A stretch of DNA of 37,631 nt from Candidatus Avelusimicrobium excrementipullorum (GTDB taxonomy: Bacteria > Elusimicrobiota > Elusimicrobia > Elusimicrobiales > Elusimicrobiaceae). Location of the stretch: contig DWVB01000002.1 of NCBI GenBank assembly GCA_019120455.1, positions 1 through 37,631 on the forward strand, read 5' to 3'. The notes beneath the pieces are model-generated. The model saw only the letters and a list, made by a program, of their open reading frames with translations, had not been told where the DNA came from and did no database searches. Of this stretch, positions 1-9,209 are shown one piece after another. A program made the position numbers and the translations under genes. Each line of letters starts with the position of its first letter. Within the stretch, counting starts at the first letter, position 1.

Positions 1-1
1 G

Positions 2-808
2 GAAAAATTTAAACTGCCCGTTTACATCAATAATGACGGAGATTTATTTACTTACGGCGAAGCCTTTGCCGGCGCCCTGCCGGAAGTAAACGAACATTTT
101 GCCAAGCTGGGCAGCCCGCGCCGCTACCACAATCTTTTCGGCGTTACGCTGGGCACCGGCACCGGCGGCGGCATTGTGCGCAACGGCGAATTATTTATGG
201 GAGACAACGGGGCGGCGGCGGAAATTTGGGTTATCCGCAACAAACGCTATCCGGAAGCTTTCTCCGAAGAAGGCGCGGCCATACGCGCCATTAAACGCAG
301 TTACCGCCTGCTGTCCGGCGACAAAAGCCCGCTGGAACCCAAAGACATCAGCCAAATTGCCGAAGGCATTAAAGAAGGCGACCAAAAAGCGGCCCTGGCC
401 GCGTTTGAAGAATTCGGCGACATTTTGGGCAATCAAATTGCCAACGTCAGCACGGTGGTGGACGGACTTATTGTGCTCGGCGGCGGAGTGGCGGCGGCGC
501 ACAAATGGTTTATGCCCGCGCTGCTTAAAGAAATGAACGGCACCCTGGCCCGCTATGACAACGGCGGTACCGTGCCGCGCACTCCGGCCAAAGCCTATGA
601 CCTGTCCGACCCGCAGCAGGCCGAACAGTTCTATCAGGGCGGCACCACGCTGGTAAAAATCCCGCACAGCAACAAGCAGGCCGTTTATAACAAAGACAAA
701 AAAGTGGGCATTGCCCTTTCCAAACTGGGCACCAGCCGTGCGGTGGCCATCGGCGCGTATTCATTTGCGCTAAACGAAATAGACAAGAAAAAACGGGAGA
801 GCAAATGA
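2..808 (+). CDS. ROK-family sugar kinase/regulator, 3' part (5' end outside window)
   Basis: The gene enters from the left edge with its reading frame starting at base 2, so the N-terminal ATP-binding part is missing. About 268 residues remain. The visible part has the ROK core: an Asn-Asp pair followed by a GEA motif (INNDGDLFTYGEA), then a glycine-rich GVTLGTGTGGGIV segment and a G-x-NG-x-AAEIW segment. ROK proteins phosphorylate hexoses such as glucose, fructose or N-acetylmannosamine with ATP, or act as sugar-responsive repressors; a repressor would need an N-terminal HTH, which cannot be seen. The usual cysteine/histidine zinc cluster after the GE motif is absent, since IWVIRNKRYPEAF follows directly. 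The stop codon overlaps the manA start as ATGA, so the two are probably translationally coupled, suggesting fructose or mannose kinase activity. The substrate is inferred from this neighbour only. Confidence 0.8.
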   Translation, partial: EKFKLPVYINNDGDLFTYGEAFAGALPEVNEHFAKLGSPRRYHNLFGVTLGTGTGGGIVRNGELFMGDNGAAAEIWVIRNKRYPEAFSEEGAAIRAIKRSYRLLSGDKSPLEPKDISQIAEGIKEGDQKAALAAFEEFGDILGNQIANVSTVVDGLIVLGGGVAAAHKWFMPALLKEMNGTLARYDNGGTVPRTPAKAYDLSDPQQAEQFYQGGTTLVKIPHSNKQAVYNKDKKVGIALSKLGTSRAVAIGAYSFALNEIDKKKRESK

Positions 809-1776
809 ATCTGTATCCTTTAAAATTTCGCCCGATTTTCAAACAAACCATTTGGGGCGGCAATAAGCTGCGTGATTACCTGCACAAGACCCTGGCGCCG
901 GAAAATACGGGCGAATCCTGGGAGCTGTCCGCCGTAAAGGGCAATGTGTCGGTGGCTAAAAACGGCCCGCTGGCCGGCAAGGATTTGGACTTTCTGTGCA
1001 AACATTTTGGGCCGGAACTGCTGGGTGAAAAAGTCTGCGCCAGAACGGGCAACGATTTTCCCCTGCTGTTTAAATTTATTGACGCGGCCAAAGATTTGTC
1101 CGTTCAGGTGCACCCCAATGACGAGTTGGCCCGTTCGCGGCACAACAGTTTCGGCAAAACGGAAATGTGGTATGTGCTTCAGGCGGACAAAGGCGCGCGT
1201 TTGATGAGCGGCTTTTCTGAAGAAACCGACAAAGCGGAATATCCCGAACTGGTACAAAGCGGGGAAATCATTGACCGGCTGGGCTCCTATGAAGTGACGG
1301 CGGGGGATTGTTTCTTTATCCCCGCCGGACGCATACACGCCATCGGCGCGGGGCTGGTGGTGGCGGAAGTGCAGCAAACCTCTGACATTACATACCGCAT
1401 TTACGATTACCACCGTAAAGGTCCTGACGGCAAGGAACGCCAGCTGCATACGGATCTGGCCCTGGACGCGGTGGATTTTACCGTACAGTCCGACGCCCGC
1501 ACACACTATATTGCGCGTTTAAATCAAGCCGTTACCGCCGTGCAATGCCCGTTTTTTACGGTCAATGTGCTGGAATTGCAGGGCACCGTACAGCGCAACC
1601 TGCAGGAGCAGAAAAGTTTTGTTGTCTATATGTGCGCCAAAGGTCAGGCGGAGCTGGAATGCGCCGGCCACAAACTGCCGCTGCAAACCGGCGAAACCAT
1701 ACTTGTTCCCGCCCGCTGTGCAGACAGTATTTTACTGCAGGCCCAGCAGGCCAAACTATTGGAAGTGTATATTTAG
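805..1776 (+). CDS. manA: Class I mannose-6-phosphate isomerase
   Basis: This cytoplasmic enzyme interconverts mannose-6-phosphate and fructose-6-phosphate. It is 323 residues long, the length of the short Firmicutes-type ManA. Zinc ligands are recognisable: Gln101 and His103 in SVQVHPND, Glu120 in GKTEMWYVL and His178 in PAGRIHAIG. The conserved QTSDITYRIYDY segment follows, and the C-terminal part is the expected second cupin. The ATG overlaps the upstream kinase stop by four bases, so the pair forms one transcription unit. It would feed mannose-6-P, made by the mannose-family PTS encoded at 24513-26810 or by the ROK kinase, into glycolysis, or run in reverse to supply mannose for glycan synthesis. 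A terminator follows at 1817-1844. Confidence 0.95.
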   Translation: MNLYPLKFRPIFKQTIWGGNKLRDYLHKTLAPENTGESWELSAVKGNVSVAKNGPLAGKDLDFLCKHFGPELLGEKVCARTGNDFPLLFKFIDAAKDLSVQVHPNDELARSRHNSFGKTEMWYVLQADKGARLMSGFSEETDKAEYPELVQSGEIIDRLGSYEVTAGDCFFIPAGRIHAIGAGLVVAEVQQTSDITYRIYDYHRKGPDGKERQLHTDLALDAVDFTVQSDARTHYIARLNQAVTAVQCPFFTVNVLELQGTVQRNLQEQKSFVVYMCAKGQAELECAGHKLPLQTGETILVPARCADSILLQAQQAKLLEVYI

Positions 1777-1816
1777 TAAATATCTGCCTCCGGGCAGGGA
1801 TTTACAGCATACCATC

Positions 1817-1844
1817 AAAAAGCCGCCCCGCAGGGCGGCTTTTT
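1817..1844. terminator. Bidirectional Rho-independent terminator (manA / msbA)
   Basis: The stem AAAAAGCCGCCC pairs with GGGCGGCTTTTT around a CGCA loop. Because the arms begin with A5 and end with T5, it works in both directions and lies between the convergent ends of manA and the seven-gene glycan operon. Confidence 0.9.
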
Positions 1845-1849
1845 AATGT

Positions 1850-3628
1850 TTAAGAGGCTTTCTTTTTAAACTGGGAAGCATACAGTGTATAATACGCGCC
1901 CTGCTTATCCAGCAATTCTTCGTGGGTGCCCATTTCGGCGATTTGTCCGTCGTTAATCACCACGATTTTATGCGCGTTCTGCACCGTGCTCAGGCGGTGG
2001 GCGATTACAATGACGGTGCGGTTTTTCATCAGATTGTCTATGGCTTCCTGCACCACTTTTTCGGACTTGTTATCCAGCGCGCTGGTGGCTTCGTCCAAAA
2101 TGACCACGGGGGCATTTTTTACAAAAGCGCGCGCAATGGCCAAACGCTGTTTTTGCCCGCCGGAGAGAAGAATCCCGCGTTCCCCAATTTCCGTATCCAG
2201 CTGTTTGGGCAGGCCGCGCACAAACTCGTCCAGGCAGGCGCTCTTTAAAGCCTGCCATATTTCTTCGTCCGTCACGGAAGGATTGCCCAGCAGGACGTTT
2301 TCGCGTACGGTGCCGGCGAATAAGAAATTATCCTGGAACACCATGGCAATATTATGGCGCAGGGAAGAAAGGGTCAGGTCCCGCACGTCCGTACCGTCTA
2401 TACGAATATGGCCGCTTTGTATGTCGTACAAACGCGGGATTAGGCTGGAAATCGTCGTTTTTCCGCCGCCGGAATTGCCCACCAGGGCCACCGTTTCGCC
2501 CACTTTGATTTCCAGATTAATGCCTTTAAGCACTTCTTTGTCTTTGGTATAGCGGAAGTGTACGTCTTCAAAGCGGATACCGTCTTTAATCTCTTTGAGT
2601 TCCTTGGCATCGGGTTTTTGTTTAATCTGGGGCTGCAGATTTAAAATATCAAAAATACGGTCAATGGCCAAAAAAGACTGCTGGATTTGCACAAAATTGT
2701 TGCCGACGGATTTCATGGGCGTATATAACATCATCAGCGCGGCAATAAACGCCACGAAATTACCGCTGGTAATGCGCCCGCTGACAATAAGGAAGCTGCC
2801 GAAACCTATCACCAGCGCCACCCCGATGGACATAATAATGTGCATGACGGGGGAAAGCCAGTTGGTGCCTTTGACCATATTCATGGCCAGCGTAAACGTC
2901 CAGTCCGTCACGTCTTTAAAACGCTGGCGCTGCTGGTCCTCCAGCGTAAAGGAATGAATGGTTTTATTGCCCGCGAACGTTTCATTGTAAATGGTCACAA
3001 TACGCGCGCCGGACACTACGGTTTTTTCCATAATTTCCTTCATTTTTTTGCGCACCAGCTGCAGCGGGAAAAAAGCCGCCCCCAGCACCAAAATAGCGAT
3101 AAACGCCAGCTGCCAGGAGTTATAAAACAGCACCACCACCAGGGAAATGGACGAAAAAACCTTGGACAGGAACATTTTTAAATTATTAATCAGGCTGTTG
3201 GACGCCTGTTCCGCATCATTGGAATAGCGAAACACAATAACGCCGGAGCTGTTCTTGTCAAAATAAGATGTATCCATGGTCAGCAGTTTGTCAAATAATT
3301 TGCGCTTAATGCCGATGGTAATTTTATTGCCCACCCAGGTGTTCATGTAGTTGGAAGCGTAATTGAGTACGCCCTGCACCACGGTAAAACCGACGATTAA
3401 AAACGGAATAGCCATGGAAAAGCGCGGCTGTTTTTCCACCATGACATTATCCATAAAAGGCTTTAAGAACATGGCAATCACCGCGTCCAGCGATCCCACG
3501 GGAATAGTCAGCAGCACCCCCAGTACGGCGCGGCCCCAGTACGGTTTCACAAAAGGCCACATCCGTTTATAGTTGCGGACAAACTGGTTTTGGGTGATCC
3601 ATTGTTTTAAGGTTGTTTTTACTTGCAT
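1850..3628 (-). CDS. msbA: MsbA-type ABC transporter (fused permease and ATPase)
   Basis: A 592-residue half-transporter of the MsbA/lipid exporter family. Residues about 30-325 form the six-helix exporter domain. The nucleotide-binding domain has Walker A GNSGGGKT (384-391), Q-loop VFQDN, signature LSGGQ (488-492), Walker B VVILDE (508-513) and H-loop His544. As a homodimer in the inner membrane it would flip lipid A core or another lipid-linked glycan. It is the last gene of the leftward glycan operon, 20 bases after the GT2 gene. That position suggests a glycolipid or lipid-linked polysaccharide cargo, but the family also includes drug exporters. The Shine-Dalgarno is weak (AAG), consistent with reliance on upstream translation. 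Confidence 0.85.
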   Translation of the reverse strand: MQVKTTLKQWITQNQFVRNYKRMWPFVKPYWGRAVLGVLLTIPVGSLDAVIAMFLKPFMDNVMVEKQPRFSMAIPFLIVGFTVVQGVLNYASNYMNTWVGNKITIGIKRKLFDKLLTMDTSYFDKNSSGVIVFRYSNDAEQASNSLINNLKMFLSKVFSSISLVVVLFYNSWQLAFIAILVLGAAFFPLQLVRKKMKEIMEKTVVSGARIVTIYNETFAGNKTIHSFTLEDQQRQRFKDVTDWTFTLAMNMVKGTNWLSPVMHIIMSIGVALVIGFGSFLIVSGRITSGNFVAFIAALMMLYTPMKSVGNNFVQIQQSFLAIDRIFDILNLQPQIKQKPDAKELKEIKDGIRFEDVHFRYTKDKEVLKGINLEIKVGETVALVGNSGGGKTTISSLIPRLYDIQSGHIRIDGTDVRDLTLSSLRHNIAMVFQDNFLFAGTVRENVLLGNPSVTDEEIWQALKSACLDEFVRGLPKQLDTEIGERGILLSGGQKQRLAIARAFVKNAPVVILDEATSALDNKSEKVVQEAIDNLMKNRTVIVIAHRLSTVQNAHKIVVINDGQIAEMGTHEELLDKQGAYYTLYASQFKKKAS

Positions 3629-3648
3629 ATCTTAAAATTTGCTGTAAA

Positions 3649-4821
3649 TTAATTTTTTATTTCTTTCGGTTCCGGTTGTCGGCCGGTTAAAACGCGGCCG
3701 GCCGGAAGCCCCAGGATAAAACGCTGACCGCCGCAGAAAGCGGCATAGCGTTTATACACCTGCAAACCAAATACATACAGTTTTTCCTGGGTCCAGCCCT
3801 GTATTTTCCGGCCGTATTTGATACCCGCATACTTCAGCGGAGTAACCGTTTCATCCGGACGGGACAGAAAAGACAGCAAACGCTGCGTATCTGCATGCAA
3901 TATGGCCTGTATAACCTGACTGACCGCCACCTGAGGCGGAAGGGTAATGCCGCTGAACAAAGCTATGGCCGTTTCCGCCATACGGGGCAAATCTTCTTGA
4001 CGCAACGTTTTACTGCACCAAAACAGCTCCTGATGCAGTTCCGCCAGAAAGGCCGCCGCCTGCGCATTCCAATAACCCCTCCGGACCAGCCACTCATACA
4101 CAAAACGCCTGGAATACAGCTGGTCCATCTCATGCCCCGTGCGGACACGGCGGTATAGGCGGCCCATCAAAGAGTCGGCGCGTAATACATAATGATATAA
4201 ACGCCGGTTTTTCAAAGCCCGCACCGTCCCCGGGAAAGAAAAATACATAAATATAAACGCATTGTCTTCATGTTCCCTTCCCTCCGGGAAAGAAATATCT
4301 TCCCTGCGGACGACATCCAAGTCAAAAATTTTGTTCCACAATACACGCTGCAGCTTCCGCCGGGCTGAAAAATAAGACATTTTCCCGCGGTATTTTAATA
4401 ACATGCCCTTTGCCGCCGCTTTATCACGGCCGTTGTTGGGTTCCGCTTCCAGGGTACAGTTGCACACGGCCATATCCGTCCCCGGACGCAATACGGCCCG
4501 AAACAGGGTTTCTATCCACTCCGGTTCCACCCAGTCGTCAGAATCACAAAACATCACATAACGCCCGCGGGCGGCTTTTAATCCCGCATTGCGGGCGGCA
4601 CCCACATCCCCGGGGCGGGAGGACAACACCCGCACGCGGGAATCTTTTTGGGCATATTTATGCAATATAGCGGCGCTGCCGTCAGCGGAACCGTTATCCA
4701 CAGCCAAAATTTCAAAATCGGAAAAAGTCTGTCCCAACAGGCTGTCTAAACAGCGCGGGAGATATTTTTCCGTATTATAAACGGGCAGAATAACGGATAC
4801 CGCCGGGGAACCCTCTTTCAT
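3649..4821 (-). CDS. Glycosyltransferase family 2
   Basis: This 390-residue protein starts with a GT-A fold: VSVILPVYNTEKYLPRCLDSL, with an acceptor/donor Asp in VDNGSADGS and the metal-binding DSDDW at 93-97. The remaining 250 residues are a variable C-terminal region without obvious membrane helices. It should transfer a sugar from a nucleotide donor to a growing surface glycan at the cytoplasmic face. The start overlaps the end of glf by four bases (ATGA) and is preceded by GAGGAA, so the two are coupled. Lying directly after the UDP-galactopyranose mutase, it is a candidate galactofuranosyltransferase, but that is inference from position only; family 2 members use many donors. Confidence 0.88.
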   Translation of the reverse strand: MKEGSPAVSVILPVYNTEKYLPRCLDSLLGQTFSDFEILAVDNGSADGSAAILHKYAQKDSRVRVLSSRPGDVGAARNAGLKAARGRYVMFCDSDDWVEPEWIETLFRAVLRPGTDMAVCNCTLEAEPNNGRDKAAAKGMLLKYRGKMSYFSARRKLQRVLWNKIFDLDVVRREDISFPEGREHEDNAFIFMYFSFPGTVRALKNRRLYHYVLRADSLMGRLYRRVRTGHEMDQLYSRRFVYEWLVRRGYWNAQAAAFLAELHQELFWCSKTLRQEDLPRMAETAIALFSGITLPPQVAVSQVIQAILHADTQRLLSFLSRPDETVTPLKYAGIKYGRKIQGWTQEKLYVFGLQVYKRYAAFCGGQRFILGLPAGRVLTGRQPEPKEIKN

Positions 4822-5933
4822 TTGATTTCCTCAAACAAGGCCAGCGCCGCCGAAACGGCCTGATCCATGTTGTAATATTTATATCCGCCCAAACGCCCGA
4901 AGAAATAGGTGCCGGGCAGTTTTTTGGTTTCTGCGGCATATTGCGCGTATAAGGCGGCGGTTTGCGCATTGGATATGGGATAATACGGCTCGTTCTCCCC
5001 GCGTTTAAAGGGCTGGGGAAATTCCACGGAAATGACCGTTGTGCTCGCTTTTTCGTTTAAAAAATATTTATGCTCGCAGATACGGGTAAAATCAAAATTA
5101 TTGGGATAATTGACCACCACGGCCGGCTGATAATACTCCGTATTTTTTTGTTCAATGTCAAAACGCAGGCTGCGGTAAGGAAGCTCCCCAAATTTATAGT
5201 CAAAAAATTCGTCTATCGGCCCCGTGTAGAACAAACGCTGGTACTCTATGTCGTTTTTTATTTTTTCAAACGGCGTTTTCAGACGCACGGTAATTAACGG
5301 GTTATGCAGCATATTTTCCACCATACGCGTATATCCCTGCGCGGGAATAGCCTGATATTTGTCCTGGAAATAGCCGTCATCGCGCCCCACGAACACCGGC
5401 ACGCGGGCCATCACTTCCGGATCTATATCTTCCGGTGAAATGCCCCATTGTTTCATCGTGTATTTTTCAAAAATTTTGTCATACACGTATTGCGCCAAGA
5501 ACTGCAAATCAGCGTCTTTTTGCTGGCGCAGCTTCATAACGGGCACTTTGACATTATAACCGTAGGTATCCACCAGTTTTTCTTCCAGCCGCGCGGCCAA
5601 ATGGCCCGGAAAAACCTGCCGCAACGTGTTCAGATTAAAAGGCAGCGTTACATAGGCATTGTCCACCCAGGCGCGCGGTTTTAAGAAGAAATAATGCCAG
5701 GAAGTAAACCGGCTTAAATAATCCCATATTTCTTTTTTATTGGTATGAAAAATATGCGGCCCGTAGCGGTGCACGGTAATGCCGGAAGAATGTTTGGAAT
5801 CATAAATATTTCCGGCGATATGTTCGCGCCGGTCAATAACCAACACCGGCTCTTGCAGCTGCGAGGCAATGCGTTCGGCCAGCACCACGCCGGAAAGCCC
5901 CGCGCCCACCACCAAATTTTTTACTTTTTCCAT
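4818..5933 (-). CDS. glf: UDP-galactopyranose mutase
   Basis: A flavoenzyme converting UDP-galactopyranose to UDP-galactofuranose. The 371-residue length is typical. The FAD-binding GAGLSG lies at residues 10-15 and is followed by the family's IASQLQEPVLVIDRREHIAGN segment. Family landmarks include GPHIFHTN, the WGISPEDIDPEV stretch, the active-site TGPIDEFFDYKFG and the late FFGRLGGYKYYNMD. It uses UDP-Gal made by the GalE encoded two genes upstream. The start codon lies 13 bases inside the DUF4422 gene end and has an AGAGGTG ribosome site. Its presence predicts galactofuranose in the surface glycan. Confidence 0.96.
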   Translation of the reverse strand: MEKVKNLVVGAGLSGVVLAERIASQLQEPVLVIDRREHIAGNIYDSKHSSGITVHRYGPHIFHTNKKEIWDYLSRFTSWHYFFLKPRAWVDNAYVTLPFNLNTLRQVFPGHLAARLEEKLVDTYGYNVKVPVMKLRQQKDADLQFLAQYVYDKIFEKYTMKQWGISPEDIDPEVMARVPVFVGRDDGYFQDKYQAIPAQGYTRMVENMLHNPLITVRLKTPFEKIKNDIEYQRLFYTGPIDEFFDYKFGELPYRSLRFDIEQKNTEYYQPAVVVNYPNNFDFTRICEHKYFLNEKASTTVISVEFPQPFKRGENEPYYPISNAQTAALYAQYAAETKKLPGTYFFGRLGGYKYYNMDQAVSAALALFEEIK

Positions 5934-6880
5934 AAAGCACCTCTGTTTTCATCATATTGGGCATAAAAACCGTCCAGCGTGTCTTTCCAAAAACCGTTGC
6001 GTATCCGGCGGATTTCTTCCAGCCGCCTGTATTTGGCGGAAAAAGGCAACAGCTTCGCCGCCAAAAAACGCCGCAGGGCTTTGCTCTTTTGTCCAAAAGA
6101 AACCGGAAAGGCCAATGCTTCTTCGTCCAGCATATCCGTCTGCATAATATGAAGGCCCTGCTCCTGCATGTGTTTTAAATACAAAGCGGTCAGAACTTCC
6201 GCGACGATTCCGACCATGCGTCCCATACCGCGAAATTGCTTTGCCAAAGGCAACACCACGGGAAACAGCCACCGGCAAAAAACAAAAAATCTGTCCCGCG
6301 GGAAAATAAACATATTCCTCATTCCCCCCGTATGCGGGCCGTCGGCCAGGCGGCGGTATTCGGCCGCATGGCGCGGGTCCGCCGTATCCAAAAGGCGCAG
6401 GGCGGCGTCCAGCACTTCTTCCCCCCCTGCTTTCCGCAAATATAGCCGCGGGGTTTTTTGTTTTTTAAAATCCAGAAAAAACAAAGAAATGCCGTCTTTT
6501 CCGTGTAACGCTTCTTCCACCACAGAACAGCGGCAACCAATCGCCTCCAAATATGACGAAGCCTGCAAATCTGTTTTTATCCAAAACTGCCGCCGGTAAT
6601 GCATCAGTCCGATATAATCTGGGTTTCCCAGTTTGTCATAATTTTTCCAGGCCCAATAGACCGCCGTCAATTCGTTTAACTGCAAATTGAGCGCGGATAC
6701 ATTGTCTCCTTCGTTATCCCCCTGCAAATACGTTTTCAGCCACTGCGCATCCCGTTCGGTCAATACACCGCCACGCACCTGTTGCGCCAGCAAAGCCCTG
6801 CCGGCATGTACGGGCACTACCACTTCATTTTTCAGAAGAGGAGCGGGCTTATGATAGACACACAGTATTTTAACTGACAT
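5921..6880 (-). CDS. DUF4422 glycosyltransferase
   Basis: A 319-residue protein of the DUF4422 family, found in capsule and LPS O-chain loci and regarded as glycosyltransferases. The N-terminus has KILCVYHKP; the family core follows as GDNVSALNLQLNELTAVYWAWKN and GLMHYRRQF, with His94-Tyr95-Arg96-Arg97. The start overlaps the galE stop by one base (TGATG) and the end overlaps glf by 13 bases, so it is firmly inside the glycan operon. No donor or acceptor can be read from sequence. A paralogue sits alone at 20805-21836 and differs at the HYRR motif. Confidence 0.85.
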   Translation of the reverse strand: MSVKILCVYHKPAPLLKNEVVVPVHAGRALLAQQVRGGVLTERDAQWLKTYLQGDNEGDNVSALNLQLNELTAVYWAWKNYDKLGNPDYIGLMHYRRQFWIKTDLQASSYLEAIGCRCSVVEEALHGKDGISLFFLDFKKQKTPRLYLRKAGGEEVLDAALRLLDTADPRHAAEYRRLADGPHTGGMRNMFIFPRDRFFVFCRWLFPVVLPLAKQFRGMGRMVGIVAEVLTALYLKHMQEQGLHIMQTDMLDEEALAFPVSFGQKSKALRRFLAAKLLPFSAKYRRLEEIRRIRNGFWKDTLDGFYAQYDENRGALWKK

Positions 6881-7860
6881 CAGTATCTCTTATTTTGTTC
6901 CCATTTCCACGCCGTGGCAATAATATCTTCAATCTGCATGTATTTGGGTTTCCAGCCCAATACGGTTTCGGCCGGACCGTGGGCCGCGGCGTACAGTTCG
7001 GCCGGATCGCCGGCGCGGCGCGGCGCGTTTTCCACGGGGCATTTTTTACCCGTCACTTTTTCCGCCGCCGCAATAATGTCTTTGACGGAAGTCTTTACTC
7101 CCGTTCCCAGGTTGACGTATCCGCTGAACGTATCCAGTTTTTCCAAAGCCAGGCGGTGGGCGGAAGCCAAATCCTCCACATGAATATAATCGCGCAGGCA
7201 GGTGCCGTCCGGCGTGGGATAATCGGTGCCGAAAATTTTAATGCAGGGCCGCTCCCCTTTAATGGCTTGCAGCACCAGCGGAATTAAATGCGTTTCGGGG
7301 TTATGAGATTCCCCGATAGAGCCGTCCGACGCCGCGCCTGCGGCATTAAAATACCGCAGAGCCGCATATTTAAGCCCGTACGCGCGGGCATAATCGGCAA
7401 ACGCCTGCTCTATCATCAGCTTGGTGCGCCCGTACGGATTAATGGGATTTTGCGGGTGCTTTTCGTCAATGGGCGTATATTTCGGTTCGCCGTATGTGGC
7501 GCAGGTGCTGGAAAATACGATTTTATTTACGCCGTGATTTTTCATGGCGGCCAGCAGGTTCAGCGTGCCGGCCACATTATTTTGGTAATATTTCTGCGGG
7601 TCGGTCACGCTTTCGCCCACATAAGCATACGCGGCAAAATGCAGCACCGCGTCAAAAGCATATTTGGAAAAAAGATTTTCCAAAGAGGCCGTATCGGCCA
7701 GATCCGCCTTTTCAAACGGCACGGCGGCGGGCACCGCTTCGCGGTGTCCGTAGACCAAATTGTCCGCCACGACGCAGTCATACCCTTCTTCCGTCAGGTG
7801 TTTGACCGTATGCGAACCAATATAGCCCGCTCCGCCCATAACCAGAATTTTCTTTGTCAT
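6880..7860 (-). CDS. galE: UDP-glucose 4-epimerase
   Basis: An SDR-family, NAD-dependent enzyme interconverting UDP-Glc and UDP-Gal, cytoplasmic. The NAD motif GGAGYIG is at 9-15, the catalytic SSTCATYG at 117-124 and the YxxxK pair at Tyr143/Lys147. I chose the ATG at 7860 (326 residues): it has GGAGGG five bases upstream and begins MTKKILV. A longer in-frame start at 7914 would add 18 residues and overlap ugd, with no ribosome site. It supplies UDP-Gal to the downstream mutase. The gene ends with a TGATG junction to the DUF4422 gene. Confidence 0.95.
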   Translation of the reverse strand: MTKKILVMGGAGYIGSHTVKHLTEEGYDCVVADNLVYGHREAVPAAVPFEKADLADTASLENLFSKYAFDAVLHFAAYAYVGESVTDPQKYYQNNVAGTLNLLAAMKNHGVNKIVFSSTCATYGEPKYTPIDEKHPQNPINPYGRTKLMIEQAFADYARAYGLKYAALRYFNAAGAASDGSIGESHNPETHLIPLVLQAIKGERPCIKIFGTDYPTPDGTCLRDYIHVEDLASAHRLALEKLDTFSGYVNLGTGVKTSVKDIIAAAEKVTGKKCPVENAPRRAGDPAELYAAAHGPAETVLGWKPKYMQIEDIIATAWKWEQNKRY

Positions 7861-7892
7861 ATTTACCCTCCGCCGCCGGCAGTTAGGCGCCG

Positions 7893-9209
7893 CTATTTGC
7901 TTTCGCTGCGGCAAACCCCGATGCCTTCATAGGAAAAGCCAGCTTTTTCCGCGTCCTCGGGACGCACGGCATTGCGCAAATCCACGATGCGTTTATGCTG
8001 CATGAGTTTGCCTAGTTTTTCCAAATCCAGCTTTTTAAAACGGTTCCATTCGGTCAAAATTACCAACACATCAGCCCCTTTGGCGGCTTCGTATTCATCT
8101 TTGGCATAGGCAATTTTGTTGCCGAAGATTTTTTTGGCGTTATCCATAGCCTTGGGGTCAAAGGCCGTAATCTGCACCTTATCCTCCACCAAAGGCTCCA
8201 AAATTTGTATAGCCGGAGATTCGCGGCAGTCGTCTGTTCCGCCCTTAAACGCCAGGCCGAGCACCGCCAAACGCGGTTTTTTAATATCTTTTACCGCGTC
8301 CATAATACGTTTGGCCATGTCTTTTTTACGCTGGTCATTGCCGTTAATGGCGCATTCTATCAGGTTCATGGTCACGCCGTTCATGCGCCCCATAAACGCC
8401 ATGGCGTTGGTGTCTTTGGGGAAGCAGGAACCGCCGTAGCCCGGGCCCGGATTTAAGAATTTGTCCCCGATGCGGCTGTCGGCGCCCATACCTTTGGCTA
8501 CTTCATAAATATCCGCTCCGGCTTTCTCGCAGAAGTTGGCCATTTCGTTAATATAGTGAATTTTCAGGGCCAGGAAAGCATTGGAAGCGTATTTAATCGT
8601 TTCGCTGGAGCGGCGTTTGACAAACAGCATATTGGTTTTGCCGCGGAAAGGTTTGTAAAGTTCTTTAATGGCTTCTTTGGCACGTTCGGTATTGGCGCCC
8701 ACCACAATGCGGTCCGGATGAAAGAAATCATGCACGGCAAAACCTTCACGCAGGAATTCCGGCAGGGACACCACGTCAAAATCCGCCTTGGGATTCTTCT
8801 TGGAAATCAGCGTTTCTATGTCATCTCCGGTGCCGACAGGGACGGTGGACTTGGTGGCGATAACGGTATATCCCGTCAGATAATCGGCCAGTTCCGTAGC
8901 AGCGGCGTGAATATATTTCATATCCGCCTCTTTGGTCACCGGATGCGGGGGCGTGCCTACGGCAATGATAACCAGATCCGCCGATTCCACGCCTTCTTTC
9001 ATATTCATGGTAAACTGCAAACGGCCCGACTGGCGGTTTTTTTGAAACAGTTCTTCCAGCCCCTCTTCAAACAAGGTAATTTTGCCTTCTTTTAAAGGCG
9101 TGATTTTGCTTTCTTCACGGTCTATACAAACTACATTATGTCCCAACTCGGCCAGCCCCACCCCCGTAGGCAAGCCGACATATCCCGTCCCGATAATCGC
9201 CACTTTCAT
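7893..9209 (-). CDS. ugd: UDP-glucose 6-dehydrogenase
   Basis: A 438-residue enzyme oxidising UDP-Glc to UDP-glucuronate with 2 NAD+. The Rossmann motif [10 protein letters not shown] is at residues 7-16, and the catalytic cysteine is Cys262 in [14 protein letters not shown]. The C-terminal UDP-binding domain has the conserved [18 protein letters not shown] stretch. The ATG is preceded by GGAGGAG and overlaps the uxs stop by four bases. Its product is the substrate of the decarboxylase encoded just upstream, so the two form a UDP-GlcA/UDP-xylose branch; UDP-GlcA may also be used directly in the glycan. Confidence 0.96.
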   Translation of the reverse strand: MKVAIIGTGYVGLPTGVGLAELGHNVVCIDREESKITPLKEGKITLFEEGLEELFQKNRQSGRLQFTMNMKEGVESADLVIIAVGTPPHPVTKEADMKYIHAAATELADYLTGYTVIATKSTVPVGTGDDIETLISKKNPKADFDVVSLPEFLREGFAVHDFFHPDRIVVGANTERAKEAIKELYKPFRGKTNMLFVKRRSSETIKYASNAFLALKIHYINEMANFCEKAGADIYEVAKGMGADSRIGDKFLNPGPGYGGSCFPKDTNAMAFMGRMNGVTMNLIECAINGNDQRKKDMAKRIMDAVKDIKKPRLAVLGLAFKGGTDDCRESPAIQILEPLVEDKVQITAFDPKAMDNAKKIFGNKIAYAKDEYEAAKGADVLVILTEWNRFKKLDLEKLGKLMQHKRIVDLRNAVRPEDAEKAGFSYEGIGVCRSESK

